Below are positions 27,953 to 37,748 of a stretch of 64,000 nucleotides of DNA, piece after piece. Numbering within the stretch: the first letter of the stretch is position 1; every line of letters starts with the position of its first letter. The stretch comes from Anabaena subtropica FACHB-260 (GTDB lineage: Bacteria > Cyanobacteriota > Cyanobacteriia > Cyanobacteriales > Nostocaceae). Location: the NCBI RefSeq assembly GCF_014697105.1, contig NZ_JACJRF010000008.1:95325-159324 (forward strand), written 5' to 3'. Under the pieces are notes generated by a model. It searched no databases. It saw nothing but the letters and a program-made list of their open reading frames with translations, and was not told the DNA's origin. The translations under genes and the position numbers were made by a program.

Positions 27953-29635
27953 CTAATCCCTAATAGCTCGCGCTGTCCGTGAGTTGTTCAGTAATTGGCT
28001 GAGGGCAATTTGTAACTGTACACCAGGGTCAACTGCAACCCATCCGTTTTGTGTCAGGTGACGGACTTCAAAGTGTAGGTGAGGGCCTGTGGAGTTGCCG
28101 GTGTTACCGACTCGTCCAATCACAGTTCCCGGTTCTACCCATTGTCCTGGTTGGACTAACAATTCTGACAAATGCCCGTAGAGGGTTTGTTGAGCAGAAC
28201 CGTGATTGAGAATCACGGTTAAACCATAACCACCGAGCCAATTAGAAGTTGTTACTTGACCTCTGGCGGCTGCCAAAACGGGTGTACCTGTAGGCGCACC
28301 TAAATCAGTACCAGCATGGAAGCGGCGATCGCCTGTGATGGGGTGAATGCGCCAGCCAAACAAAGAAGTGATGGGAGAAGCTACAGCTAGAGGATAAACC
28401 ATGCCTGTACCACGATAGGCGATGGTATTGGCGTAAGGAATTTGTGGCAATACCGATGCCAAGGGGATGTCGTAAGCTACGGTGCTGACACGAGGTGCAA
28501 TGTTACCTTGTGCCATTGGTGGGGGTAGTGTACCACCACTAGGGGCAATGGGTGTTGCACTGACTCTTGTAGTGCCAACAAAATCGTTGGGGTTAGGAAT
28601 AAATCTATTAGGGCGATATGCGCTTTTAGTGGCGCTACCAGCACCAGCTTCGGGAGCGCGCCATCTGGTGTTGTTATTAGCAGCAGCCTGTAGCCGTCGC
28701 GCTGGAGGTACAGTAGCTAACTGAGCAGTTTGACTTCTTTTGAGCCAAGCGGGGGATGATTTGCCACTAGAATTAGCTACACGCTGATTATCTGAGGGTT
28801 TGGCGCAGGCGTTGCCAATCCCTTGTCCTGAAGATAAAACCGTGCGACAACCACTAGAGCGTTCTGTAATAATTACAGAATTTGGTGCTTGATAGGTACC
28901 AGCAGTTTTATCACCGTAATTAGTTGGGTCAATATAGGCGTTGTTAAAATCCCTGGTTTTTTCTGCCGCTAGGCCACTATTGGAGTTGTTTGTGGGTTTG
29001 GCAAAAGCTGGTAGTTTATCTGTGAGGGAAGGTGCAGGAGTTGCTACTTCTGGGTCTTTGGTAGGGGTTACTCGTGGAGTTTCCGCAATTTTGGGTTTGA
29101 CTTCAGTAGGGGTTACTCGTGGAGTTTCCGCAACTTTGGGTTTAACTTCAGTAGGAGTTACTCGTGGAGTTTCCGCAACTTTGGGTTTAACTTCTGGATT
29201 CTTCGCCGGCGTAACACGGGAAGTTTCTACCTGTGATTTTGGCTGTCTAACGCTAAAAACAGGTTCTGTAGACTCAGTTTTAGGTTTAGACTGAGTCGGC
29301 TGTTTTGATTGGACAACTTCTGGTTTACGTAGTCTTTGTTTAAGTGTGGCTTGTCTTTGAGAAAATTTTGGCTGAGTTGGTGATGCTTCCGGTATAACAA
29401 TATCTCTTTTGACAGTAACTTTGCCTGCTGTTGGCTGGGCATTTTCAATAGTAGGAACGATGTTATCTATTGATGCTTCCGTTTGAGCAACCACCAAGCC
29501 GCCACTAAGGAGGCTAACGCTACTCAACAAACACAAGCCTTGTGCTGGTAAAGTATAAGCTAAACGTCTGGTCGTCAGACTTTGTTGCTGTGGTTGGTGC
29601 AAACGGTTATGGGCAGATTTATGGCGCTGCGTCAT
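27953..29635 (-). CDS. M23 family murein endopeptidase with repeat-rich linker
   Basis: 560 residues. An N-terminal hydrophobic segment (~33-52, LCLLSSVSLLSGGLVVAQ) is a signal peptide or anchor preceded by a basic region. A long Pro/Lys/Thr-rich linker follows, with three copies of a 15-residue repeat. The LytM domain is at ~415-545: HAGTDLGAPTGTPV (first His and Asp), GYGLTVILNHG and GPHLHFEVR (HxH). All metal ligands appear present, so it may be an active peptidoglycan endopeptidase or an amidase activator. It is probably periplasmic. Confidence 0.92.
   Translation of the reverse strand: MTQRHKSAHNRLHQPQQQSLTTRRLAYTLPAQGLCLLSSVSLLSGGLVVAQTEASIDNIVPTIENAQPTAGKVTVKRDIVIPEASPTQPKFSQRQATLKQRLRKPEVVQSKQPTQSKPKTESTEPVFSVRQPKSQVETSRVTPAKNPEVKPKVAETPRVTPTEVKPKVAETPRVTPTEVKPKIAETPRVTPTKDPEVATPAPSLTDKLPAFAKPTNNSNSGLAAEKTRDFNNAYIDPTNYGDKTAGTYQAPNSVIITERSSGCRTVLSSGQGIGNACAKPSDNQRVANSSGKSSPAWLKRSQTAQLATVPPARRLQAAANNNTRWRAPEAGAGSATKSAYRPNRFIPNPNDFVGTTRVSATPIAPSGGTLPPPMAQGNIAPRVSTVAYDIPLASVLPQIPYANTIAYRGTGMVYPLAVASPITSLFGWRIHPITGDRRFHAGTDLGAPTGTPVLAAARGQVTTSNWLGGYGLTVILNHGSAQQTLYGHLSELLVQPGQWVEPGTVIGRVGNTGNSTGPHLHFEVRHLTQNGWVAVDPGVQLQIALSQLLNNSRTARAIRD
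29061..29195. repeat. Three tandem 45-bp repeats in the M23 gene
   Basis: Units begin at 29061, 29106 and 29151, each about 45 bp and nearly identical. They encode 15-residue repeats of the type TPTEVKPKVAETPRV in the linker of the peptidase. The near identity at DNA level suggests recent duplication by slippage. Confidence 0.9.
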
Positions 29636-29718
29636 TTGTTGTCTCGTTTATGTTTAATTTTGCTAAACAGATGATGACAGTGGTTTGTCTAGCCCAAAGA
29701 GCGGTATTTTAAACAAAC

Positions 29719-30543
29719 CTAATATGTACCTAAAGACCTACGATAACCCAAACTAATTGTACCGGGTTCTAAATAAAGTTCTGGTGTTTTGATGTCAGTT
29801 ACGCAATCTGTTTCTAAAGACACGCGCAAATCTCCCTGGGGCGTAACTCCAACCACAATGCCTGAAACATCATTGACGTGTACGCGATCGCCCATATTAA
29901 CTAACAATTCTGAATATCGAGACAAGAGTATGCTTATTCCTTCTTGGAAAAGGCAAGTCATACCGGACTCTATTCCTAGTAAAACCTTACTAGTTAGGGT
30001 TTCCAGACAAGAGATTGGTTGATTTTCTTGGTGAGATTGCCAGGATTTTAAGTTAATTCCCGTCTCCGGTACTGGATTACTCCAGTTAATGCCAACGCCA
30101 ACCACCGCTTGCGAAATATATCCTTGATTTACTTTTGTTTCTGTTAAAATCCCACCTAATTTACGACCATCTAAAACTAAATCATTCGGCCATTTAATTC
30201 CCACATTGACACCAGATGCGCGTAATTGAGCAGCAATACCCCATGCACTAGCCAAGGTTAGCTGATAGCTGGCATTCGCTGCGAGTTTGGGGGTAATTGC
30301 TACAGACACATATAATCCCCCAGTTGGAGAAACCCATTGACGACCCCATTGTCCTCGTCCGGCTGTCTGCTGTGTGGCAATGACTACGGAGCCGATACCT
30401 GCGCCTTGGTCGATTAACTCCCACAGGGTGCGGTTAGTTGAGGCGACACTAGAAAAAATATGCAGAGAAAATGGTAAATACGCATACTTCCGCCCTGCTT
30501 GGAGAGCAGATTCTAATTTTTGTTGATTAAATTCCTCAGCCAT
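29719..30543 (-). CDS. birA: Biotin--[acetyl-CoA-carboxylase] ligase
   Basis: Attaches biotin to the carrier protein of acetyl-CoA carboxylase through biotinyl-AMP. 274 residues. The catalytic domain shows GRGQWGRQWVSPTGGLYVSV (biotin/ATP loop) and GIKWPNDLVLDGRKLGGILTE (KWPND motif). The C-terminal beta domain follows. There is no N-terminal winged helix, so it is the non-regulatory class I type. Confidence 0.95.
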   Translation of the reverse strand: MAEEFNQQKLESALQAGRKYAYLPFSLHIFSSVASTNRTLWELIDQGAGIGSVVIATQQTAGRGQWGRQWVSPTGGLYVSVAITPKLAANASYQLTLASAWGIAAQLRASGVNVGIKWPNDLVLDGRKLGGILTETKVNQGYISQAVVGVGINWSNPVPETGINLKSWQSHQENQPISCLETLTSKVLLGIESGMTCLFQEGISILLSRYSELLVNMGDRVHVNDVSGIVVGVTPQGDLRVSLETDCVTDIKTPELYLEPGTISLGYRRSLGTY

Positions 30544-30615
30544 TAACCGAAATCCCGTTGTTCAAGTTAGCATTAATTGGCTGATGAGTGATTTTCTGTT
30601 TAGGTTTGGTTCAAG

Positions 30616-31395
30616 ATGCACACTTGGCACTGGCACAATTGGGAAGGACTACCTTACCTGAGTTGTAGTCTCTTAGAAGATTGGCAGCACGGCTTTTTTA
30701 CCCAGCAATTTTGGCCGCGATCGCCCCACGAATTAACAAAGGTGCTGCACCCAGAAGCATCAGCATATCGCTTGAAACAGGTTCATGGCAATACTGTTCT
30801 CACGCCGCAAGAAGTTGACAGTCAAATTGATGCCGATACGGATGATTCTGCTTTAGCCTCGGCCGATGGTTTGGTGAGTCAGCAACCTCTACAAGCTGTG
30901 TGGGTAGCCAGCGCCGATTGTACACCCGTGTTGATTGGGGATGTGAAAACTGGACAAGTAGCGGCACTCCATGCAGGTTGGCGGGGTACAGCTAAGAAGA
31001 TTGTTCCCCAAGCGATCGCCCGGATGCAATCCCACGGTAGCCAGTTGGAAGATTTACGTGTTGCAATGGGGCCAGCGATCGCCGGTGAGGTTTACCAAGT
31101 CTCTGTAGAAGTAGCTGCCGAAATCGGGGTTAGTATCATACCGCATAATGATACTCATAAAATCATCAACTCATTACACGAACTACCCCATTCACCCTTA
31201 TTAGCAGACCCAGAACCAGGAAGGGTAAGGGTTGATGTCAGAAGAGTTAATGTTTTGCAGTTGGAAAATTTAGGTATTAGTGTAGAGCAAATAGCGATCG
31301 CACCCTATTGTACATACCAAACCCCTGAGCATTTCTTTTCTTACCGCCGTGAGCAGCAGAAGAAAGTGCAGTGGTCAGGGATTGTTAGTCAATAG
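30616..31395 (+). CDS. pgeF: PgeF/YfiH family copper-dependent or peptidoglycan-editing protein
   Basis: 259 residues of the DUF152/multicopper polyphenol oxidase family; E. coli YfiH was shown to remove misincorporated Ser from peptidoglycan precursors, hence PgeF. Conserved metal/active-site segments are KQVHGNTV, SADCTPVLIGD, AALHAGWRGTAKKIV, MGPAIAGEVYQV and YCTYQTPEHFFSYRRE. Probably cytosolic. It diverges from birA by 72 bp. Confidence 0.92.
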   Translation: MHTWHWHNWEGLPYLSCSLLEDWQHGFFTQQFWPRSPHELTKVLHPEASAYRLKQVHGNTVLTPQEVDSQIDADTDDSALASADGLVSQQPLQAVWVASADCTPVLIGDVKTGQVAALHAGWRGTAKKIVPQAIARMQSHGSQLEDLRVAMGPAIAGEVYQVSVEVAAEIGVSIIPHNDTHKIINSLHELPHSPLLADPEPGRVRVDVRRVNVLQLENLGISVEQIAIAPYCTYQTPEHFFSYRREQQKKVQWSGIVSQ

Positions 31396-31408
31396 TCAAC
31401 AGACTGAT

Positions 31409-32305
31409 TTAAACTTTACCTGCTAAATTATTGCTAACACAATTAGTGGCGGATAATTTTCTACCATAGTAAATGGCGGCGAAACCTGTGATGTACATGA
31501 ATAAGCTATAAATCGCCGCAGGAATTGCCATATCTTCGTTTTTGATTAGTCCAGCAGTAATGGCGATCGCTAGGGTACCATTTTGAATCCCAACTTCAAT
31601 GGCAACACAAATTTGCTGAGGGATATTGAGTTTAAATAACTTGGTGATTAACAATCCTGTAAGCATGGCGAGGATGTTCAAAATTACTACTCCCACGCCA
31701 ACTTGCACAATAAATTCGGGGAGACGGTTCCATTCCCGAATCAAGATGAGCAAAATAATTAAAGCCAAAAAAGCGATCGCCAACCGATTAGCAACTTTTT
31801 CTAAACGTAAAGCTGTTTCGGGAAAGATGCGTTTTATATACATTCCCAAACCAATCGGCACAATTGTAATTAAAAATATTTGTAGCATTGTGGAACCAAT
31901 CGGTAGAGCGATCGCGGCTGTTTGTCCCAAAAAATGCTGGAGTGCGAGATTAGCAAATAGGGGAATTGTAAATATTGTAATAATGCTACTCAACACTGTG
32001 AGCGTCACAGACAGTGCCACATCACCATTAGCCAGGTATGTAATCATATTCGATGAAGGGCCACCTGGACATAGGGACAATATAATTAATCCCACCGCAA
32101 TTTCTGGCTGCATTGGCACAATTTTAGCAACTAAAAAACCAATAATCGGTAAAATAATTAGCTGGGTTGCCGAGCCAATAGAGACTGCTTTAGGATATTT
32201 AGTGACACGTTTAAAGTCTTCTAACTGTAAAGATAGCCCCATCCCCAGCATGATAATCGCTAGGGCTAGAGGTAAAATCACATTAGTAAACAAATTTGCC
32301 TGCAT
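31409..32305 (-). CDS. Bile acid:sodium symporter family (BASS) transporter
   Basis: 298 residues with nine or ten hydrophobic spans, an inner-membrane carrier of the BASS/SBF family. The motif LSLCPGGPSSNMITYLANGD is typical of the substrate/sodium site, and EVGIQNGTLAIAI is the second conserved crossover. Plant and bacterial relatives carry pyruvate, glucosinolates, pantoate or bile acids. The substrate here is unknown; it is not the SbtA bicarbonate carrier. It ends 13 bp from pgeF, convergently. Confidence 0.9.
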   Translation of the reverse strand: MQANLFTNVILPLALAIIMLGMGLSLQLEDFKRVTKYPKAVSIGSATQLIILPIIGFLVAKIVPMQPEIAVGLIILSLCPGGPSSNMITYLANGDVALSVTLTVLSSIITIFTIPLFANLALQHFLGQTAAIALPIGSTMLQIFLITIVPIGLGMYIKRIFPETALRLEKVANRLAIAFLALIILLILIREWNRLPEFIVQVGVGVVILNILAMLTGLLITKLFKLNIPQQICVAIEVGIQNGTLAIAITAGLIKNEDMAIPAAIYSLFMYITGFAAIYYGRKLSATNCVSNNLAGKV

Positions 32306-32485
32306 AAATCTGAATTAAAACTCTAAGAACTGCAATATGAGAGATACATCAGCAGTTTACATTAGTTTTGAATCCAGATAGCTGGAAAAGGGAATCTAGA
32401 GCATGGGGTAGGAATTCATAATTATCTCCCTCATCCCCACCTTTTCCTAGTTCCTAACTTCTAGCCTCTAATCTCTTCTGAATAT

Positions 32486-33721
32486 TTACTGTTGGTTAAA
32501 AATAAAAAATCCTGTTTGCATTAAGCCGACAAAAAACCCTAAAATACCACCTAAAGTTACAATTGCCTGTAATTCATTTTTGACAATTCCCTCAATTGCC
32601 GCCTCTAAATCCGCAGGAGAAGTTGATTTTACACGGTCAACTATTACTTGGTCTATTGATAGAATCGGAATTACTTGTGCAACAATTACCTCTAAATCCT
32701 TTTCTAAATATCGTTCTAAAATTAGAGCTAATTCTTGACTGACGACCTCTAAAGAACTCATGACCACAGGTGAATTGCTCAGACGATTTAAAAGCAATTC
32801 GGCGATATTTTCCCAGTTTATAGAGTCTGTTAATCCTTGTAGTAAATCACTTCCACTAGTTTGCACATATTGACGGACGGTTTCTCGTGTGGTTTTTCGT
32901 AGTTGTCTAACTGTGCCGATTGGTAAATTTTGCAATGTTAAATTTTGCAAGATTTTCTTGAAGCGATCGCGCATCTGTAAATCTAGAATTAATTCCTTTA
33001 AGCGATTATTAGTAGCCTCTTTTTCATCTAAACAAAAAGTCCGTAACCGTGTGAGGGTATTCCGTAAACCAAACAGATTTGCTACTACCCAATAAGTACC
33101 ACTAGTTTTTTCCCGAAAGCTTTCATCAATGATTTGAATTGTGCGGTCAGTTAAAAAATCTATAATTGTTTGCCGTAAAACATCTGGCGGTAAAACTACT
33201 TCTAAAAACCAATCGGCTAGTCTGGTAGATTGTTCTTCGCTTAGTTGTAATTCCAGTAGTATCTGGTCAAAAATTTGGTTGATTTGTGCTTCTAAAAAGT
33301 CTTCTCGTCTTGCCAACACTTTCAGTAGTCGTGGCAATGATTCACCCAACAAATCACGCAGGATTCCAGCTACAATTTTGGCGCTTTTCTTGTTTGTATC
33401 GGTTTTAATTTGATCTATAGCAAGTTGCAACAACCAGAGAATTGCGCTTTGTACCCGTTCGGTTTCTAATAAACGCCGCGCCAACTTTTGCAATTCATCG
33501 GGTGTCAATAGTGACCCCATGATTGTATTGGAAATATTCTTTGCCAAACGTTCCTGGTTGCGAGGAATCAATCCGGGCGTGAATGGCACTCTTCGTCCGC
33601 CAATATAGATTGCTCGGTAGGGACGAAACAGCATTTTGATGGCTATATCATTCGTGAAATAGCCAATAATTGCACCCAGTATTGGGGGAGATACATACAG
33701 CCAAAGATGAGACCAATCCAC
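32486..33721 (-). CDS. DUF445 family membrane protein
   Basis: 411 residues with a GTG start. An N-terminal span ([20 protein letters not shown]) and a C-terminal span ([19 protein letters not shown]) enclose a long helical domain rich in Arg, Leu and Gln, typical of DUF445/YheB proteins. The [20 protein letters not shown] segment is the family signature. Function unknown, probably an inner-membrane scaffold. Confidence 0.9.
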   Translation of the reverse strand: MDWSHLWLYVSPPILGAIIGYFTNDIAIKMLFRPYRAIYIGGRRVPFTPGLIPRNQERLAKNISNTIMGSLLTPDELQKLARRLLETERVQSAILWLLQLAIDQIKTDTNKKSAKIVAGILRDLLGESLPRLLKVLARREDFLEAQINQIFDQILLELQLSEEQSTRLADWFLEVVLPPDVLRQTIIDFLTDRTIQIIDESFREKTSGTYWVVANLFGLRNTLTRLRTFCLDEKEATNNRLKELILDLQMRDRFKKILQNLTLQNLPIGTVRQLRKTTRETVRQYVQTSGSDLLQGLTDSINWENIAELLLNRLSNSPVVMSSLEVVSQELALILERYLEKDLEVIVAQVIPILSIDQVIVDRVKSTSPADLEAAIEGIVKNELQAIVTLGGILGFFVGLMQTGFFIFNQQ

Positions 33722-33787
33722 TGTTTTTTGGATTAGGAATGGGGACTGGGGGCTGGAGAATAGGGAATGGGAATAGTTCGTCTAGCT

Positions 33788-33836
33788 TACCAATCACCGA
33801 TTACCAATTACCAATTACCAATCGCCAATTACCTAT
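33788..33836. repeat. ATTACCA heptamer tandem repeat
   Basis: About six copies of a (C)CAATTAC / GATTACC unit lie between menG and the DUF445 gene and reach the menG stop codon. It is a clear short tandem repeat of the Nostoc type. Confidence 0.8.
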
Positions 33837-34522
33837 TTACTAACTATTAATACTCCCATCATACCGTTCGCAATGGGGTAGTGTGTGGCTGAAGCAAAAC
33901 CAACTTGACGGGCTATCTCTACTTGCTCTTTTCCGATGGGGAAGCGGTCTAAACTGGGGCTGATGTAAGCATATTCTTCCTTAACACCCAGGCGATCGGC
34001 AAGTGGTACAACTATATTGTCTAAATACCACTGCTGAAATGTGCGAAATTGCTGATTATTGGGGCGATGGAAATCTAAAATTGCTGCTTTGGCTCCTGGT
34101 TTGAGAACACGATGCAATTCTTGGAGGCTGCGGGGAATGTCTGTAACATTTCTTAAGCCGTAGCCCATCGTCGCAGCATCAAATTGATTGTTTTCAAAAG
34201 GTAAATCAAGCACATTGGCTTCTACCCACGAGATGCTTGGTTGGGGATATTGTGTTTGGGAGCGTTGTTTGGCATTTTCTAGCAGATTGGGTGAGAAATC
34301 CACACCGTATACCTTGCCTGTTAAGCCTACACGCCGTGCTAGACGTAAGGCTAAATCGCCACTCCCGCAACATAAATCTAGGCAAGTATCGCCTGGTTTA
34401 GCCGCAGTCCATTTAATAGCCATCTCTTTCCAGATGCGGTGTTGTCCTAGACTTAACCAATCATTCAATTGGTCATAAACGGGGGCGATACGGTTAAAAA
34501 TGGTACGAATTTCGTTTGTCAT
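33833..34522 (-). CDS. menG: Demethylphylloquinone methyltransferase MenG
   Basis: SAM-dependent UbiE/MenG family enzyme that makes the last step to phylloquinone, the photosystem I electron carrier. 229 residues. The start IRTIFNRIAPVYDQLNDWLS and the SAM motif LDLCCGSGDLALRLA are diagnostic, and ATMGYGLRNVTD and AAILDFHRP follow. A ubiquinone pathway is absent in cyanobacteria, so the phylloquinone/plastoquinone role is inferred from family knowledge. Confidence 0.94.
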   Translation of the reverse strand: MTNEIRTIFNRIAPVYDQLNDWLSLGQHRIWKEMAIKWTAAKPGDTCLDLCCGSGDLALRLARRVGLTGKVYGVDFSPNLLENAKQRSQTQYPQPSISWVEANVLDLPFENNQFDAATMGYGLRNVTDIPRSLQELHRVLKPGAKAAILDFHRPNNQQFRTFQQWYLDNIVVPLADRLGVKEEYAYISPSLDRFPIGKEQVEIARQVGFASATHYPIANGMMGVLIVSK

Positions 34523-34558
34523 TGGTCAATGGTCAATGGTCATTAGTCAATAGTCAGC
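34519..34558. repeat. TGGTCAA heptamer tandem repeat
   Basis: TTGGTCAATGGTCAATGGTC and TTAGTCAATAGTCA units lie directly upstream of and over the menG start codon. They occupy the place of its ribosome-binding region. Confidence 0.75.
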
Positions 34559-34640
34559 CATAATTAGGGATAGCCAAATTAGCGTTGTCTAAACGCAATG
34601 GAACAATTATGTTTTACCCTCTAATTAACGTCTGGTTAAC

Positions 34641-34671
34641 AGTCAACAGTCTTGACTATTGACTGTTGACT
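34641..34671. repeat. Inverted heptamer repeat at the end of the response regulator gene
   Basis: AGTCAACAGTC and GACTGTTGACT form a perfect 11-bp stem around a 9-base loop that is itself a repeat unit (TTGACTATT). It reaches into the stop codon of the response regulator gene and could fold in that transcript. Confidence 0.8.
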
Positions 34672-35617
34672 ATTGACTACAAAGACTGCTAGTTAGAGCG
34701 ATCGCTACTAGTTGGGCAGATAAATGAATCAGTGTTAATTCATCTTCTCGTAAAGAGACTGGTTGTTTCCACTGGAGGGACAACACACCCAACATATCAT
34801 TGCGGTAGGTAATTGGGATGAGTACATGGGCTTGGATACCGTTATCTTGATAGTGGCTGACATTAGATAGTTTGGCATCTTTGGCAACATTAATTGTCAC
34901 TTGAATTTGACCAGTGGCGATCGCCTCATTTGTCATGGTGTCTTGATTTAGCCAGTTGTTGACAGTTCCTTCACTGCTATAAAACCCTTGTGTTGCGCTG
35001 AGTGTGTTTCCTTCAAGCATCTGTAAAATACAGGTATCGGCGGCAAAGCTTTCAGCAAATGCAGTGGCAATAGGTGTCAAGGTTTCCTCTAAACTCTTTG
35101 ATGCTTGTGTCACCTGTACTAAAACCGTTAACAGTGACATTTGGGCGTTGGCGCGGCGCAATTCTTCTGTCCGTTGCTTGAGCAAATCATAGGTTTCGGC
35201 TGCTCTCTGCACAACGGCTTTCAGTTCGCCAGGGTCCCAAGGCTTAGTAATATATTTGTAGACTTGCCCAGCGTTAATTGCTTCCACCAAGTCTTCAATA
35301 TCAGTAAAACCAGTCAGAATTATTCTTACCGTATCGGGAAACTGAGGTACAGTTTTACTCAAAAACTCAGTTCCCTTCATTTCTGGCATTCGCTGATCGG
35401 AAATAATTACGGCTACTTCTCCCTCTACTGACAAGACTTCTAAGGCATTTACTCCACTATCAGCCTTTAAGACATGAAAATCTCGGCGAAAAGTGCGATA
35501 AAGCAAATCTAGATTATCTGGCTCATCGTCAACCACCAAGATTTTCAGTTTTTTTGCTCGTTCCAAAGTTGCCGATTGACGACGACCAGTTTGAATGTCA
35601 GTAACAGCATCAGCCAT
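34670..35617 (-). CDS. Response regulator with C-terminal GAF domain
   Basis: 315 residues. A receiver domain occupies ~27-145 (KILVVDDEPDNLDLLYRTFR, ISDQRMPEMKG with the phospho-accepting Asp, ILTGFTD, YITKPWDPGEL). A short helical linker (RTEELRRANAQMSLL) follows, then a GAF domain at ~165-310 (LIPITYRNDMLGVLSLQW). There is no DNA-binding or output enzyme domain, so it may signal by protein contact. No histidine kinase gene is adjacent. Confidence 0.92.
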   Translation of the reverse strand: MADAVTDIQTGRRQSATLERAKKLKILVVDDEPDNLDLLYRTFRRDFHVLKADSGVNALEVLSVEGEVAVIISDQRMPEMKGTEFLSKTVPQFPDTVRIILTGFTDIEDLVEAINAGQVYKYITKPWDPGELKAVVQRAAETYDLLKQRTEELRRANAQMSLLTVLVQVTQASKSLEETLTPIATAFAESFAADTCILQMLEGNTLSATQGFYSSEGTVNNWLNQDTMTNEAIATGQIQVTINVAKDAKLSNVSHYQDNGIQAHVLIPITYRNDMLGVLSLQWKQPVSLREDELTLIHLSAQLVAIALTSSLCSQ

Positions 35618-35980
35618 AAGATTCTACCTGTAAATATTTGTATATTGTTATATTCCATACAAGCTTAGTAGATTATTCCTGCCAAGCCTTGCGGGAATTT
35701 GCTGATATAGTTTTCCCTACTTTGATGAGTAACATTCATAACTGAAAAATTTATTTGGCAGTAGGGTGTAGAGATAGTTGGCTGTTAAAGATTAGAATAA
35801 GATTTGCTGATGCAGTATAAAGTTAGTCGCGTCAACCAGAGCCTAAACTATATATTCGGCTGATGAGCGTTTAAATTGTGTCTTATTTAAAAGCTATAAT
35901 CCCAGCGCTGCTGGCATTTCCTCTCTCAGAGACTCTACAAAAACATTTTGAATTTTGTATTTTGAATTTTAAATTGCAAT
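35618..35980. other. Divergent promoter region upstream of raf1
   Basis: This holds no gene. It ends in a TTTTGAATTTTGTATTTTGAATTTT direct repeat (about 35944-35972) just before the raf1 start, a repeat type common in these genomes. A TATAAT at ~35895-35900 could be a -10 element. Confidence 0.45.
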
Positions 35981-37066
35981 ATGACTGAACTACCACCCAA
36001 CGCTCCCAATCCTGAGAATACCGCTAATGAATTGGCACAAGAACTACTGCGAAAATTAAGACAAAAACAAGGTAATTGGGTGGAATGGGGCCAGGCGATC
36101 GCTTCTCTACAAAAATCAGGTTACAATCCTCAAGATATTTTTGAAGCGACTGGATTTGAACCAGTGCAACAAAATCAGGTAATTGTTGGCTCTCAAGTTT
36201 ATAATTCCTTAGAAAAAGCGGGAGCATCAGCAGCCACACTGGCGCACTATGCTACACGCGGGAGTGATGTTTTATATGAACTACGTTTACTCACCCATGA
36301 AGAACGGGCGGCGGCGGGTGAGTTGACTTTTACTCATAAAGTGGATGTGGATGAGGCGCGAGAAGTAGCCAAAGCAATTAAAGACTTTTCTCGCTTCCGC
36401 ACCTTACCAGAAGGATTCTCTAACCATCCTGGGGATGCAGTCGCCTATCAAGCTTGGAAGTTAGCACGGCAATACTCAGATTTGCAAGAGCGATCGCGTC
36501 TCATTGCCAAAGGGTTACGTTTTGCTCACAGCGAAACCGCTAGGAAACAAATTGAACAGTTACTAGTAGATTTTTCAGTCGTTTCCAAGCGTCCGGCTCC
36601 CATACCTCCCTTTTTCCGCTTCGATACGGAAGATGAGTTACCCCGCATTGTTCCTGTAGTCGGTGAGTTACCTTTAACAGCACAAGAACTAAAAGCTGTT
36701 CCCCTGGTGACAGAAATTGAACCATTCCGCCTAGTGAAATTTGCTGGTGAACAAGCTTGGGTAGCCTTACCCGGTTGGCAAGTATTGTTAGCAGCAGAAG
36801 ACCCAGTAACGATTTTAGCAACTAGCGATCGCTTTCCTAAACAGAATCAAACTGAGCCTGGGCCTGTGTTAGTGGTTGTAGATCGTTCTCAACGCGAATG
36901 GAATGACTTTAGTTATTTTGTGGTAGACAATGGCGGCGAATTAGATTTTCAGTGGTTTGAAACTGAACCAGAATTTCCCATATTAGGAAAAGTGATTATT
37001 CTAGTTCGTCCTCGGAGGATTTTGGATGAGGAAGTAACTAAAGACTCTTGGCAAATTGACGAATAA
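35981..37066 (+). CDS. raf1: Rubisco accumulation factor 1 (Raf1)
   Basis: Chaperone that assembles the Rubisco large subunit into an octamer after GroEL folding. 361 residues. The helical alpha domain (~15-200) contains LRQKQGNWVEWGQAIASLQK and the KDFSRFRTLPEGFSNHPGDA signature. A linker follows, then the beta domain dimerisation part (~215-360, FRLVKFAGEQAWVALPGWQV). The domain plan and length fit cyanobacterial Raf1. rbcLXS is not in the window, as is normal. Confidence 0.93.
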   Translation: MTELPPNAPNPENTANELAQELLRKLRQKQGNWVEWGQAIASLQKSGYNPQDIFEATGFEPVQQNQVIVGSQVYNSLEKAGASAATLAHYATRGSDVLYELRLLTHEERAAAGELTFTHKVDVDEAREVAKAIKDFSRFRTLPEGFSNHPGDAVAYQAWKLARQYSDLQERSRLIAKGLRFAHSETARKQIEQLLVDFSVVSKRPAPIPPFFRFDTEDELPRIVPVVGELPLTAQELKAVPLVTEIEPFRLVKFAGEQAWVALPGWQVLLAAEDPVTILATSDRFPKQNQTEPGPVLVVVDRSQREWNDFSYFVVDNGGELDFQWFETEPEFPILGKVIILVRPRRILDEEVTKDSWQIDE

Positions 37067-37143
37067 CTACACTGAGGTTATTGGTGGGGGCTTATAGATG
37101 TTCGCTCCCACGCAAAACTCATAATTTAATGGAATCTATAATT

Positions 37144-37683
37144 CTATGTATCTTCATCTGAAGATGCAGATGCTATGACTGGTAATCCCGCATAGGGATA
37201 CAAACCTTCAGGATGAAATTTAATGAATTTAGAATAGTTTTTCCTAAATTGTTCAGTATTTTCAAATTCATTCAACCATTCATAAGCTCCTTTAATAACT
37301 GAATTACAGAATATATCTATATCAATATATAGAATTTTATTTCTGTTCATTTCATTGGCTACATTATGGATATATATTTTTTTATTCTTAGGCAAAAAAT
37401 TTGTATAAATAAACGCTATTTCTTTAAAAGAGCGGGTTCCAGGAATAACTGAAGTTCCTTGATGGAGTATTTTGTGTCTAAAGAGATAGCATTCTTGTGA
37501 TGTTATTGTCTTATCGTGTACATATTCGTTAAACCATTTACAATAATGTTGCTCATGTGATGAACCTTTACTTGAATATGTTATTGCTCCTGCAATATCG
37601 GGTACTACTAATGTTGACATAAGTGCCAAATAGTAAAAATTTAAATTCAATGCAGACTCAATTTGTATAAGGAATTCTCTCAT
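37144..37683 (-). CDS. Hypothetical protein, AT-rich gene
   Basis: 179 residues with an ATG start and no recognisable domain. It is rich in Tyr, Asn, Lys and Ile, with HYCKWFNEYVHDKTITSQEC near residue 50 and KKIYIHNVANEMNRNKILYI near 115. The tail is acidic (ASSDEDT). Base composition is clearly more AT-rich than the helicase and Raf1 genes on either side, which suggests acquisition by transfer. It sits between two convergent/divergent housekeeping genes on its own strand. Confidence 0.65.
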   Translation of the reverse strand: MREFLIQIESALNLNFYYLALMSTLVVPDIAGAITYSSKGSSHEQHYCKWFNEYVHDKTITSQECYLFRHKILHQGTSVIPGTRSFKEIAFIYTNFLPKNKKIYIHNVANEMNRNKILYIDIDIFCNSVIKGAYEWLNEFENTEQFRKNYSKFIKFHPEGLYPYAGLPVIASASSDEDT

Positions 37684-37748
37684 AAGTAAATTACTCTTAT
37701 TAAGGCTAATAGCAATATTTTAAGACTTTTATTATACTCTTATTTATT

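Noticed and set aside
31626..32318. A 230-codon plus-strand frame opposite the BASS transporter
   Set aside because: The minus strand encodes a complete, recognisable transporter. The opposite frame has no domain and unnatural composition.
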